From: Bacillota bacterium
GTDB taxonomy: Bacteria; Bacillota_I; Bacilli_A; RF39; UBA660
NCBI GenBank assembly: GCA_015059435.1
Contig: SVAJ01000001.1
Location: 605,132 to 669,131, forward strand
Reading direction: 5' to 3'
Length of the DNA stretch: 64,000 nt
The translations under genes were made by a program, and so were the position numbers. The number at the start of each line of letters is the position of its first letter. The stretch's first letter is position 1. The notes below the pieces were generated by a model that searched no databases, was not told the origin of the DNA, and saw only the letters and a program-made list of their open reading frames with translations. Below are positions 37,008-46,879 of the stretch, piece by piece.

Positions 37008-37927
37008 CCTTGGTAAGAATTTCTTTTTACCATTTCTTTATCTATATCATTTAATACACAGAACTTTTTAGTTAACCAAGTTGGTTCAATTAGATCATCT
37101 ATTTTAGGATCTCCAGTAATTCTGTGAATAACTATTTCTGGTCTTAATAGTTCTAATTGATCAATTACAATGTCAATATATTCTTCTTTATTAAGCACTT
37201 TAAATTTTTCTTTTTTATATAATTTTTCTAGTGGAGTATCTTTTACAATACTAAGCATATGTATTTTTATACCTTGAATATCTAATTCATTTAAATATTT
37301 AACAGTATTTAACATATCATATTTTGTTTCATATGGAAGGCCATTTATTATGTGAACTACTACATCAATATTTTTTTCTCTTAGTTTTTCAACCATATCT
37401 TTGAAACATTCTAATGAGTGACATCTATTAATTAATTTAGATGTTTTTTCGTTTGTTGTTTGAAGACCTAATTCAATTGTAAGATATGTTTTTTTATTTA
37501 GTTCTTCTAGGTAGTCCAAGCATTCATCTGTTATTGAGTCAGGTCGAGTAGCAATGTTTAGACCAATTACATTATCTTCTTCTAGAATAGTTTCATATAA
37601 CTTTTTAAGTTTATCTACCGGAGCATATGTATTTGTTCTGGCTTGAAAGTAACCAATATATTTAGCTTCTGGCCATTTTTTTAACATCATATTCTTAATA
37701 TCATTAAATTGTTTTTTTAAATTATCTTCTTTATTACCAGCAAATTCTCCACTACCACTTTTAGAACAATATATACATCCTCCGTATCCAACAGTTCCAT
37801 CTATATTTGGACAAGAAAACCCAGCATTTAGACTTACTTTGAATACTTTAGAATTAAATTTGTTTTTATAATAATAATCAAGTGTATGATATCTTTTATT
37901 GGTATTACTATATTTAAAATTATTCAT
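36983..37927 (-). CDS. Radical SAM protein, YtqA/TIGR01212 family
   Basis: The 314-residue product has the family-specific cluster motif: SCPNIDGTVGYGGCIYC near residue 38, with three Cys for a 4Fe-4S cluster, plus GSGEFAG, YIGYFQARTNTYAP, IATRPDSI and TIELGLQT. This spacing (CPN-x8-CxxC) is typical of the YhcC/YtqA group. Bacillus YtqA has been linked to tRNA wobble-uridine modification (named MnmL); I recall this and cannot check it here. Ribosome site GGAGG precedes its ATG. Convergent with the SPFH gene; its stop codon is in the shared terminator. Confidence 0.9.
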   Translation of the reverse strand: MNNFKYSNTNKRYHTLDYYYKNKFNSKVFKVSLNAGFSCPNIDGTVGYGGCIYCSKSGSGEFAGNKEDNLKKQFNDIKNMMLKKWPEAKYIGYFQARTNTYAPVDKLKKLYETILEEDNVIGLNIATRPDSITDECLDYLEELNKKTYLTIELGLQTTNEKTSKLINRCHSLECFKDMVEKLREKNIDVVVHIINGLPYETKYDMLNTVKYLNELDIQGIKIHMLSIVKDTPLEKLYKKEKFKVLNKEEYIDIVIDQLELLRPEIVIHRITGDPKIDDLIEPTWLTKKFCVLNDIDKEMVKRNSYQGKKLKNNS

Positions 37928-38007
37928 AATTGCCTCCGTAAAATTTCCAAATATATTATAACTTATTTATATGAAATATGCTATAATAAAAATAGTAGGT
38001 GAGGCTT

Positions 38008-39135
38008 ATGGTACAGAAGAGAAAACTAAAGTTAAAATCTAAATATATTGAAATACTAAAAGTTTTAGGGACTATATTTGGTATAGTATTAGCTGTGTTT
38101 TTTATCTATCTTTATAATGTTCATCAATTAGAAAATTTAGGATATAGTAAAGAGGCTAGTAAAAATATATTATTTAAATTTAAAAAAAGTTATGTTATGG
38201 ATATAGGTGAGAATAAGACTCTAAATGCTGCTTTTGAAAGTTTAGATTATGATGAGAATAATCTAGATAGTTATGCTAAAATAAAATATCAAAATCATAA
38301 ACATTTAATTAAAAATATTAATGTATTAATTAAGAAAAAATATAGTAATAATAATATTTCTATGATTTTAGCTCATGGTAGTGATATAGACGTTAGTGAA
38401 TTTGCTAAAAGAGATAAAATTAGGTATTTGGAAGAGTTTTTTAGTATAGATTATGCTAAATTAAAAAATTATGATAGATATGTTGCATATTCTGATGAAA
38501 CTGGAGAAGATGAAGAAGTAGTTGTTATCGCAGTTAACTTAGATATGGATAAGGAAAATTATAAAGATCCCGTTGTTATAAGTAAATTTGATGAAAAGGT
38601 TTTAGTGAATAAACATCGACAGTTATCTAAAGATTATGTACCTAAAGAGTTAGTTAAAATTAGTAACAATTATACTTCGGAAAAAAATATGAAAGCTTCT
38701 AAAGTGGCTGTTGATGCTTTTATAAGTATGTATAAAGCTGCAGAAAAAGAGGGGTATGGTATAATTATTAATTCTGCCTATAGGAGTTATAAAGATCAAG
38801 AGGATATATGTAATCAGTATAAAAATTTATATGGAGATAGTTATGTAGAAAGATATGTTGCTAAAGCAGGTTTTTCAGAGCATCAAACAGGTTATGCTTT
38901 TGATATAGGTAGTACTAAGAAAAATGTATTTGCTGAATCAGGAGAATATGGATGGATGAAAGATAATGCTTATAAATATGGTTTTATTCAGAGATTTCCT
39001 AAGGGGTATGAAGAAATGACTGGTTTTAGGGCTGAACCATGGCATTATAGATATGTTGGTAAAAAAATTGCAAAGTATATGCATGATAATAAAATGACTT
39101 ATGAAGAATATTATGCAAGATTTTTAGACAAATAA
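38008..39135 (+). CDS. D-alanyl-D-alanine carboxypeptidase, VanY/M15B family
   Basis: Trims the terminal D-Ala of peptidoglycan stems. ATG 38008 follows AGGTGAGG; the GTG at 37999 is part of that site. The 375-residue product has a membrane helix (near residues 18-38), a linker domain of about 200 residues, and a C-terminal M15 zinc domain: INSAYRSYKDQ, SEHQTGYAFDIG (zinc His and Asp), and EPWHYRYVG (second His). All ligands are present. The large N-terminal linker is typical of the gut Bacillota versions. A TATAAT at 37982-37987 is the probable -10. Confidence 0.93.
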   Translation: MVQKRKLKLKSKYIEILKVLGTIFGIVLAVFFIYLYNVHQLENLGYSKEASKNILFKFKKSYVMDIGENKTLNAAFESLDYDENNLDSYAKIKYQNHKHLIKNINVLIKKKYSNNNISMILAHGSDIDVSEFAKRDKIRYLEEFFSIDYAKLKNYDRYVAYSDETGEDEEVVVIAVNLDMDKENYKDPVVISKFDEKVLVNKHRQLSKDYVPKELVKISNNYTSEKNMKASKVAVDAFISMYKAAEKEGYGIIINSAYRSYKDQEDICNQYKNLYGDSYVERYVAKAGFSEHQTGYAFDIGSTKKNVFAESGEYGWMKDNAYKYGFIQRFPKGYEEMTGFRAEPWHYRYVGKKIAKYMHDNKMTYEEYYARFLDK

Positions 39136-39137
39136 AG

Positions 39138-39160
39138 TGATAGTTTTATCTATCATTTTT
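39138..39160 (+). terminator. Terminator of the VanY-type gene
   Basis: TGATAG / CTATCA stem with a TTTTAT loop, followed by T runs. Confidence 0.75.
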
Positions 39161-39208
39161 TATTTTTTTATGTTATTATGTTATTAGAATAATAAGAAGG
39201 TGTTTGGT

Positions 39209-41629
39209 ATGTATCCACTTGGTAAGCAATTTGAAGTAGATTATACTAGGGCTGGTAGTGATGAAAAAGCTATAATTAAAGGTAGCAATTTTAGAATAAG
39301 CATTATTACTGAGAGAATTGTAAGGTTAGAATTTTCACCTAGTGGACAATTTGTAGATAGACCTACACAGTTAGTTTCTAAAAGAAATTTAGGACTGGCT
39401 AATTTTAATGTGCAACAAGATACTAATTATTTACAAGTGTCTACTAAGTACTTTAATTTAGTATATTTAAAAAGAGCACCTTTTATTGGTACTAAAGTTG
39501 ATCCGGGTAAGAATTTAAAAATTTCTTTAATAAGTCGTGATCGTGATAGAAATAAAGATTGGTATTATGGACATGCTGAAGCTAGAAATATGCTTGGTAA
39601 TATGATTAGTGTTGATTTAAATGCGGATAGAAATTCATGTAAAGGTATATATTCGTTAGATGGTTTTTCATCTATAGATGATTCTAAGAGTATGATTATT
39701 ATGGAAGATGGTACTTTAGCGCCACCACCAGCAGATCATACTGATATTTATGTATTTATGTATGATAGAGATTTTAAACAAGCTTTATTTGATTATTTTA
39801 AAATGACAGGTTCACCTGCTATGGTACCAAGATATGCTCTTGGTAACTGGTGGAGTAGAAATACATTATATGATGATGAAAAAATTACTGATTTGATTAA
39901 AAAGTTTGAAAAGAAGAAAATACCATTAGCAGTTATGTTATTTGATCATGATTGGCATATTCGTAATATTGGTGAATATAAGGATTTAAAAAATGGTTAT
40001 ACATTTAATAAAAATTTATTTAAAGATCCTAAAAGTATGATATCTAAGTTTCATCAAAGAGGTATTAGAGTAGGGGTTTGTATTGATCCGGAAGGTGGAT
40101 TTTATCCTCATGAAGAAAATTATAAGTATGTAAAAGATTTCTTAGGTCTTAAAGAGTCTAAGGTAGTTACATTTGATCCTTTAAATCCTAAACTTATGGA
40201 TGTGTTATTTAAAGTGTTTTTACATCCGTTAGAAGCTTTAGGAGTTGACTTCTTTTGGAATGATTATAAGGGAGAAAAAGATATATCTAAGTTATGGGCA
40301 ACTAATCATTATATGTTCTTAGATTCTCATCGTAATGTGGAAAAGCGAGGTATGATACTTTCACGTAATGGTATTTATGCTCCTCATAGATATCCTGTAT
40401 TATATGGTGGATCTAGTGAAATTAGCTGGGAAGAGTTAAAGAAACTTCCATTTAGATACTTGAATGCTGCGAATATTGGGGTTAGTTTCTGGAGTCATGA
40501 TGTAGGTGGAAACCATGGTGGTATTGAAGAGGGTGAACTTTATATTAGATATTTAGAGTTAGGTGTATTTTCTCCAATATTACGTTTTCATGGTGCTAGA
40601 GGAGAATATTATAAAAAGGAACCTTGGTTATGGGATGTTAAAACTACTTCTATAGCAGCTGATTATTTAAGACTTAGACATAGATTGATTCCATATTTAT
40701 ATACAGAGGCTTATAATTATACGAAATCTGGTACACCGCTTATTCAACCGTTTTATTATAATTATATGTGGGTATATGATGATGATTTATATAAAAACCA
40801 ATATTATTTTGGATCACAACTTTTAGTATGTCCTATTCTTACTAAGAAGGATAATACTATGAATCGAACTGTTCATAGATTCTTTATACCAGATGGTATT
40901 TGGTATGATTTTGTTACTGGTAAGAAATTCCCAGGTAATAAAAAATATGTATCATTCTTTAAGGAAGAAGAATATCCAGTATTTGCTCATGCTGGATCTA
41001 TAATACCACTTTCTAATAGGAGTGATTATAATAATGTAGGATTACCAACAGATTTAGAAATTCAAATATTTCCAGGTGTATCTAATACATATACTTTATA
41101 TGAAGATGATGGAATTACTTCGTTATATAAAGACGGTTATTTCTTAAAAACTTCAATTGATTATAATTACTTAAGAAATAATTATACTGTAATTATAAGA
41201 AGTATGGATGGTAAGAGTGGAATAGTACCAGAAAAAAGAAATTATAAGATGGTATTTAGAAATACTAAGGAAGCTAATGAAGTTGTCGCTTATTTTAATG
41301 AGAATAAAGTAAATACTAATTCATATGTTGATGGAAATGACTTTGTAGTTGAAGTTAATGATTGTCCTACTATAGGACAACTTACTATAAATTGTCGTGG
41401 TAAAGACATTGAAATAGATGCAGTTAGACTTATTAATGATGATGTTAGAAGTATCTTAGTTGATCTTCAAATTAATACATATATGAAAGAAGAAATAGAT
41501 TCTATTATGTTTGGTGATTTACCAATTAATAAGAAGAGAATTGCGATTAGAAAGTTAAAGAAAAAAGGACTTTCTAAAGAGTATATTAATTTATTCTTAA
41601 GACTACTAGAATATATTAGTGAATTTTAG
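39209..41629 (+). CDS. Glycoside hydrolase family 31 alpha-glucosidase
   Basis: A cytosolic exo-alpha-glucosidase (no signal peptide). ATG 39209 lies after GAAGGTG; the GTG at 39200 is inside that site. The 806-residue product has an N-terminal beta domain, a catalytic barrel with RYALGNWWSRN, MLFDHDWHI, the nucleophile Asp D352 in FFWNDYKGE, and the acid/base Asp D431 in WSHDVGGNHGG, then RLRHRLIPYLYTEAY and C-terminal beta domains. A unique last ~60 residues (EIDSIMFGDLPINKKR onward) look helical and are not part of the standard fold. Substrate is likely malto- or isomalto-oligosaccharides. Single gene with own terminator. Confidence 0.93.
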   Translation: MYPLGKQFEVDYTRAGSDEKAIIKGSNFRISIITERIVRLEFSPSGQFVDRPTQLVSKRNLGLANFNVQQDTNYLQVSTKYFNLVYLKRAPFIGTKVDPGKNLKISLISRDRDRNKDWYYGHAEARNMLGNMISVDLNADRNSCKGIYSLDGFSSIDDSKSMIIMEDGTLAPPPADHTDIYVFMYDRDFKQALFDYFKMTGSPAMVPRYALGNWWSRNTLYDDEKITDLIKKFEKKKIPLAVMLFDHDWHIRNIGEYKDLKNGYTFNKNLFKDPKSMISKFHQRGIRVGVCIDPEGGFYPHEENYKYVKDFLGLKESKVVTFDPLNPKLMDVLFKVFLHPLEALGVDFFWNDYKGEKDISKLWATNHYMFLDSHRNVEKRGMILSRNGIYAPHRYPVLYGGSSEISWEELKKLPFRYLNAANIGVSFWSHDVGGNHGGIEEGELYIRYLELGVFSPILRFHGARGEYYKKEPWLWDVKTTSIAADYLRLRHRLIPYLYTEAYNYTKSGTPLIQPFYYNYMWVYDDDLYKNQYYFGSQLLVCPILTKKDNTMNRTVHRFFIPDGIWYDFVTGKKFPGNKKYVSFFKEEEYPVFAHAGSIIPLSNRSDYNNVGLPTDLEIQIFPGVSNTYTLYEDDGITSLYKDGYFLKTSIDYNYLRNNYTVIIRSMDGKSGIVPEKRNYKMVFRNTKEANEVVAYFNENKVNTNSYVDGNDFVVEVNDCPTIGQLTINCRGKDIEIDAVRLINDDVRSILVDLQINTYMKEEIDSIMFGDLPINKKRIAIRKLKKKGLSKEYINLFLRLLEYISEF

Positions 41630-41659
41630 ACTTAATTATAAATAATTAGGTCTTTTTTT
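41628..41659 (+). terminator. Terminator of the GH31 gene
   Basis: AGACTTAATTAT / ATAATTAGGTCT stem (one U-G) with a two-base gap at the tip, then seven T. Confidence 0.85.
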
Positions 41660-41716
41660 ATTGTTTTAAGTATCCAAATATGGTATATTTTAAATAGTAT
41701 AATCGGGATGGTGTAT

Positions 41717-44700
41717 ATGAAAGATAGGGTAAAGAGAATTCTTTGTATGGATTTAAAAGATATTATTAAAAATAAGACTTTTAAAGTATCTCTTGTAGTA
41801 GTATTAGTTACTTCTATGTTGGTACTTATTTATAGTGCTTTTTTCGCTCCAACAAAATTAAATAAGTTTGTAGCATATAAACTATACAAAGAACCAGCTA
41901 ATAGTGCTTTTACAGATCAAAATTTTTATAATTGTGTAGTTGATTCATATAATCATAAAAATCGAACATCTTTACCATATACAACAAACTTAACTGATGA
42001 ACAATTACAGGAAATAGAAGAAGTAAGTTGTTCGGGTTACCAAAAAACGCAATCAGAATTAATAGTAAGTACAACTGGATTAGAAAAATTAACATCTTTG
42101 AAAAAATTGAATTTATCAAATAATAGAATAACTGAAATAGATTTAAGTAATAATGAATCTTTAATAGAATTATCTTTGAGAAATAATGATTTAGAAGAAA
42201 TAGATTTAAGTCAAAATACTAATTTACAAAATTTGGACTTATATTCTTCTATTTACTTAGGTCAGGTTAACTTAAGCAATAATACAGCATTGACGGAGCT
42301 GAATTTGTCTAGTAATAGATTGGGTGAAATAGATTTAAGTGCTAATACGGCTTTAACATCATTATATCTAGAACATAATGATTTAGAAGAAATAGATTTA
42401 AGTCAAAATATTAATTTACAAGTTTTATCTTTGAATACTAATTATTTGACTACAGTTGATTTAAGTAATCATACAAATTTAAAACGTTTAAAAATTGTTA
42501 ATAATGACTTAAACTCGATTAATTTGTTAAATGATACTGCTTTGACATATTTAGATTTATCTGTTAATGATTTAACTGAAATAGATCTAAGTACAAATAC
42601 TGCTTTACAAGATTTGTATTTGACTCATAATGATTTAACTGGAATAAACTTAAGTAATAATTTAGATTTATATTCTGTATATTTATCTTCCAATGAAATA
42701 AGTTGGATAAATGTTACTAATAATGTAAATTTGAGATATTTGTGGGTTGATTATAATAATTTAACTGAAATAGATGTAAGTAGTAATACTGATTTAAGGG
42801 ATTTGCATTTAACTAAAAATCAATTGACTGAAATAGATGTAAGTAGTAACACGGGTTTAAATACTTTAGTTTTGGATTATAATAAACTAACAGGGATAGA
42901 TTTAAATAATAATACATCTTTAGGAACTTTATCTTTATCTAATAATCAATTAAGTGAGATAGATGTAAGTAAGAATGTATCATTATCATCTTTATATTTA
43001 TCTAATAATCAATTAAGTGAGATAGATGTAAGTAAAAATGTGTCTTTAAGATATTTATCTTTATCTAATAATCAATTAAGTGAGATAGATATAAGTAAAA
43101 ATGAGTCTTTGTTAAGTTTATATTTATCAGGAAATAAGCTAACTGAAATAGATGTAAGTAAAAAGAAGTCTTTAGTAGATTTAGATTTATCAGGTAATAA
43201 ATTGACCGAAGTTGATGTAACTAAGAACTTGTCGTTGGAGGAGTTTGATATATCATATAATAATATAAGTGAAATAGATATAAGTAAAAACTTATCTCTA
43301 ACTGAATTAAATGTATCTAATACTAATTTAAGTGAAATAGATGTAAGTAAACACTTATCTCTAACTGAATTAAATGTATCTAATACTAATTTAAGTGAAA
43401 TAGATGTAAGTAATAATCCTAATTTAACTAAATTAGCTTATAGTACTAATCTTATGGTTGGGCAGACTGTTTCTGTCGAGCAATTATTGAAAAATATTAA
43501 ATTTCATGATTCTGTAATTATTGATGAACCTCAGTTTGATTGTGATTATTCTGATGTGTTTGAAATAGTTGATTATAATACTAAATTAAAGATAAATAAT
43601 GCTGGAGAGGGTTCTATACGTATAGAAGATGTAGGGTCTCTTTATGAAATAAATTTATATGTAAATGCTATTTTAGATTTTTCTGTTTCTTCTGATTATA
43701 CTATTAAAGATGATACTATTTATGTTGGAAGAGATGTGCTAGTAGAATCAATTTTAAATAAAGTATCTACTAATGTTTCAGATTTTGAAATTAGAATAGT
43801 TGATGGTAACGATAATGTTTTATCTAGTGGTAATATTGATGAGTCTAGTAGATTACAAATTGTTTCTTATGGTGATGTTGTTCGTGAATATAATTTTGCT
43901 TTTTATCAGACTAATTTAAGTGATTTTACTGATGAATATTATTTATATGGAGTTAAGAATGGAGAGTATGATGATTCTATATTCTCTAATGGTATAACTA
44001 CTTCTAGTAATATTGAAATAAGAAGAGAAGAAGATAAGCTTAATATGTATTATAAAGCTGATGATTATCTATTAGATACATGGGATATAATTAGTTATTC
44101 TTCTACTAATTATGATTTAAGTAATGGTTATATATTTGTAGAAGGTGAGTTTGAACCTGCTTTAATTAATAATTCTTATGGAGAGTTTGATGTTAATGAT
44201 ACTAAAGTAGAACTTAAGTATCAAAATCAAGTTATTAAACAATGGGATTTATTAAAGTTTAGTTTTTCTAAATATTTAGTAAAAGATGGTTATGTATATA
44301 TTGGAAATGATGAAGTTATTAAGAGTGAATTTATAACTAACTTTTATTCTAACTCTACGAATTTAAGTATTGATTATTCTTATGAACATTTCTTAGAGGG
44401 GGATAGATTTAGAATATATAATGATAGCTATAACTTTGAAAGATGGTATACTATTTCACTTGATTATATAGATGTAAGTGAATTAGATATAGCAGGTGAT
44501 GTAATTAAAGGTATTGAAGTATCTACTACTTTTAATGATATAAAAGATAAAATTAGAACTTCTGGTACTAAAGGTTTATATGATAAGGATGATAATTTGG
44601 TTACTGAAGATAGAGCGTTAAGGACTGGTGACAAGATAAAAATACAATTGAGTAATCGTGTTGAAGAATATGTAGTAAGTGTTAGTGGTGATATTAATGG

Positions 44701-44872
44701 TACTGGATATATTGATATAGGTGATTTAACAGCTTTGTTATTTGATTTAATGGATGTTGAAAAATTATCTGGTGATTGTTATCTATTAGCAGCAGATTAT
44801 AATAATACAGGTTACTTAGATATAGGTGACTTAACTAAAATGCTTACTAAATTGATGGGTGGTGAAGAATAA
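41717..44872 (+). CDS. Leucine-rich repeat surface protein with C-terminal dockerin
   Basis: A 1051-residue exported protein. ATG 41717 fits the GGGATGGTG site better than ATG 41708. After a basic cytosolic stub comes one membrane helix (near residues 20-42), a capping segment with FTDQNFYNCVVDSYN and NLTDEQL, then about 21 repeats of 21 residues (consensus LSEIDVSKNxSLxxLxLSNNQ), several nearly identical at DNA level. Beta domains follow (near 575-975). The C-terminus has two Ca-binding-like loops, DINGTGYIDIGDL and DYNNTGYLDIGDL, which together make a type I dockerin. The next gene, one base away, encodes a cohesin. Probably an adhesin or sensor docked on the cell surface. Confidence 0.85.
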   Translation: MKDRVKRILCMDLKDIIKNKTFKVSLVVVLVTSMLVLIYSAFFAPTKLNKFVAYKLYKEPANSAFTDQNFYNCVVDSYNHKNRTSLPYTTNLTDEQLQEIEEVSCSGYQKTQSELIVSTTGLEKLTSLKKLNLSNNRITEIDLSNNESLIELSLRNNDLEEIDLSQNTNLQNLDLYSSIYLGQVNLSNNTALTELNLSSNRLGEIDLSANTALTSLYLEHNDLEEIDLSQNINLQVLSLNTNYLTTVDLSNHTNLKRLKIVNNDLNSINLLNDTALTYLDLSVNDLTEIDLSTNTALQDLYLTHNDLTGINLSNNLDLYSVYLSSNEISWINVTNNVNLRYLWVDYNNLTEIDVSSNTDLRDLHLTKNQLTEIDVSSNTGLNTLVLDYNKLTGIDLNNNTSLGTLSLSNNQLSEIDVSKNVSLSSLYLSNNQLSEIDVSKNVSLRYLSLSNNQLSEIDISKNESLLSLYLSGNKLTEIDVSKKKSLVDLDLSGNKLTEVDVTKNLSLEEFDISYNNISEIDISKNLSLTELNVSNTNLSEIDVSKHLSLTELNVSNTNLSEIDVSNNPNLTKLAYSTNLMVGQTVSVEQLLKNIKFHDSVIIDEPQFDCDYSDVFEIVDYNTKLKINNAGEGSIRIEDVGSLYEINLYVNAILDFSVSSDYTIKDDTIYVGRDVLVESILNKVSTNVSDFEIRIVDGNDNVLSSGNIDESSRLQIVSYGDVVREYNFAFYQTNLSDFTDEYYLYGVKNGEYDDSIFSNGITTSSNIEIRREEDKLNMYYKADDYLLDTWDIISYSSTNYDLSNGYIFVEGEFEPALINNSYGEFDVNDTKVELKYQNQVIKQWDLLKFSFSKYLVKDGYVYIGNDEVIKSEFITNFYSNSTNLSIDYSYEHFLEGDRFRIYNDSYNFERWYTISLDYIDVSELDIAGDVIKGIEVSTTFNDIKDKIRTSGTKGLYDKDDNLVTEDRALRTGDKIKIQLSNRVEEYVVSVSGDINGTGYIDIGDLTALLFDLMDVEKLSGDCYLLAADYNNTGYLDIGDLTKMLTKLMGGEE
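42110..43430 (+). repeat. In-frame 63-base LRR tandem repeats
   Basis: About 21 units of 63 bases. Units at 42938, 43001 and 43064 share TCTAATAATCAATTAAGTGA and more at exactly 63-base spacing. Units starting at 43291 and 43354 share about 60 identical bases. This points to recent copy gain. Confidence 0.9.
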
Positions 44873-44873
44873 T

Positions 44874-46598
44874 ATGTTTAAGAGTAAAGATAAGTTAATA
44901 CTAGCAAGTATGGTTTTAATGCTGGTTGCTTCAGTATTTTTGGTTTTAAATCAAAAAACTAGTTATGCTATAGATGAGCCAGAACAAAAAAGTGGTAGTG
45001 TTAGTCTTAATTGTGATAATACTTTACTACCTGGTAATACATTATCATGTACTTTAAAAGGAACAGTTTCTGGTACTTCTTATAGAGGAATTGAAGCTGA
45101 TATTAGTTTTAGTAGTAATTTGGAATTTGTAAGTTTTACAAAAGCAGATCCTGATTCGTTTGGTGATGCTAGTTCAACAAGACTTGTAAATGGAGTAGTA
45201 TCTGGAAAAACTGGAACCTTTAATATTGGTACATATGTAGTAAAGGCTAAATCAGTTAATTCTTCAAGTAATGAGCAGATAGTAATTAGTAATGTTAAGT
45301 TTTCAGATTCTGATAATAATCCTTTTGATGCAACTGGTACTACTAAGGGTATTAGGGTTTTATCTACTAATAATAATTTATCTAGTTTATCTGCTTCAGG
45401 AACAAGTTTTAGTTTTAATGCAAATACTACAACATATAATTTAACTGTTGATAGTAATACTACTAGTACTTATATAAGTGCTCAACCAGCAAGTGATGTA
45501 ACTGTTTCTGGAGATTTAGGAACTAAAAATTTGAGTTATGGAAATAATGTATTTAAAATTTATGTAAAAAGTGCTAGTGGTGCTACTAAGACATATACAT
45601 TAAATATTACTAGACCTGATAATAGAAGTAGTAATGCTAATTTAAAGAGCTTATCTATTTCTAATGGGAAGATTTCATTTAATAAGTCAACTACAACTTA
45701 TAATGTTACTGTTGATAGTGATATTAGTAGTACTAAGATTTCTGCTAGTTTAGAAGATAGTAGAAGTGGATATGCAGTTGGTTATGCACCTAGAACTGTA
45801 AAACTAGATTATGGTACTACTAAAGCTCAAATAAAAGTAGTTGCTCAAAATGGTAATACTAAGGTATATACTATAAATATAACTAGACCTAAAAAATCTT
45901 CAAATAGTGATAATGATAAAGATAAGAAGAGTAATACTTCTAATAATACAAAGAGTGATAGTAAGACTAAAAGTTCTGATAATAAATTAAAATCTTTAAC
46001 ATTAAGTAGTGGGGTTATTTTATTTAATAGTGATAAGTTAAGTTATGATGTAGAAGTTCCTAATAATATTGATAGTATTAAAATTGAAGGCGATACTTCT
46101 AATAGTAAGGCAACTGTTAAAGGGTTAGGAACTACTAATTTAAAAGTTGGTACTAATGTTGTTAAGATAGTAGTTACTGCTGAAAATGGTGATGAAAAAA
46201 CTTATACATTAAATATTACTAGAAAAGAAGATACAGGTGAAATATTAGATAATAATAATTATTTAAAGGACTTAGCTGTAGAAGGTTATGAAATTAATTT
46301 TGATAAAGAAAATGTAGCTTATGAAATTAAACGTAATGGTAATACTACTCTTAATATAAAAGCAGATCCTGAATCAGAAAAAGCTCAAATTGCAATTAAT
46401 GGTAATGAGAACTTAAAAGATAAGAGTGAAATACAAATTGTTGTAACTGCAGAAGATGGTAATAATAGAGTTTATACAATTACCGTAGTAGATGGTTCTA
46501 GTATTATGACTGCTATAGGTATATTCTTAATTGGAGCACTTTCACTTGCAGTTGCAATAGTTTATAAAAAAAGACGTAGTATAACAAAAGAATACTAA
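44874..46598 (+). CDS. Membrane-anchored cohesin protein with cadherin-like domains
   Basis: A 574-residue surface protein. ATG 44874 follows GGTGGTGA; the GTG at 44859 lies in that site. It has a signal segment (near residues 9-30), a cohesin-like domain (near 38-165: SGSVSLNCDNTLLPGNTLSC, FSSNLEFVSF, TGTFNIGTYVVKA), then four cadherin-like beta-sandwich repeats with the phrase TTYNLTVDSN or similar followed by KTYTLNITR, a Lys/Asn/Ser-rich linker near 345-375, and a C-terminal membrane helix with basic end YKKRRSITKEY. It forms an operon with the dockerin-LRR gene and is the likely anchor for that protein. Confidence 0.82.
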   Translation: MFKSKDKLILASMVLMLVASVFLVLNQKTSYAIDEPEQKSGSVSLNCDNTLLPGNTLSCTLKGTVSGTSYRGIEADISFSSNLEFVSFTKADPDSFGDASSTRLVNGVVSGKTGTFNIGTYVVKAKSVNSSSNEQIVISNVKFSDSDNNPFDATGTTKGIRVLSTNNNLSSLSASGTSFSFNANTTTYNLTVDSNTTSTYISAQPASDVTVSGDLGTKNLSYGNNVFKIYVKSASGATKTYTLNITRPDNRSSNANLKSLSISNGKISFNKSTTTYNVTVDSDISSTKISASLEDSRSGYAVGYAPRTVKLDYGTTKAQIKVVAQNGNTKVYTINITRPKKSSNSDNDKDKKSNTSNNTKSDSKTKSSDNKLKSLTLSSGVILFNSDKLSYDVEVPNNIDSIKIEGDTSNSKATVKGLGTTNLKVGTNVVKIVVTAENGDEKTYTLNITRKEDTGEILDNNNYLKDLAVEGYEINFDKENVAYEIKRNGNTTLNIKADPESEKAQIAINGNENLKDKSEIQIVVTAEDGNNRVYTITVVDGSSIMTAIGIFLIGALSLAVAIVYKKRRSITKEY

Positions 46599-46620
46599 TC
46601 ATCTTGATTAGTATTTTTTA
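46591..46620 (+). terminator. Terminator of the dockerin-cohesin operon
   Basis: AATACTAATC / GATTAGTATT stem with an ATCTT loop, then a T run. Confidence 0.9.
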
Positions 46621-46627
46621 TTTTTAC

Positions 46628-46656
46628 TTGAAAAATATTAAAAAATTTAATATACT
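46628..46656 (+). promoter_or_regulatory. Promoter of the leuS T-box transcript
   Basis: TTGAAA (46628-46633), 17-base spacer, TATACT (46651-46656). Confidence 0.65.
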
Positions 46657-46662
46657 ATGTGT

Positions 46663-46869
46663 ATGTTTAAATATTACTGGTAGTAGTAATAATTAATTTT
46701 ATTTGAAGAGAGTTTACGGTTGGTGTGAGTAAATATAAAATGATTATGAACTTGATCAGTTTTAAGTATTTAGGGTAAGACCTTTATCTCTATTAAGTTG
46801 CATAGTTTTACTATGAATTAAGGTGGTACCGCGATTTAATCGTCCTTATGTTGATAAGGATTTTTTTTT
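46663..46869 (+). promoter_or_regulatory. T-box riboswitch, leucine specifier
   Basis: Stem I base pairs ACTGG with TCAGT; the specifier loop has AGTAGT on the 5' side and TGAACTTGA on the 3' side. Aligned with the other T-boxes here, TTG (46752-46754) followed by A is the specifier, a Leu codon; the overlapping CTT is also Leu. GGTTGGTG lies in the distal part. The T-box AATTAAGGTGGTACCGCG is near 46818-46833, and the terminator TCCTTAT/ATAAGGA with nine T ends at 46869. Confidence 0.93.
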
Positions 46870-46879
46870 GGAGGTATAT

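Noticed and set aside
42110-43430. Possible CRISPR-like array
   Set aside because: The 63-base periodicity is in frame and encodes leucine-rich repeats; there are no unique spacers or cas genes.
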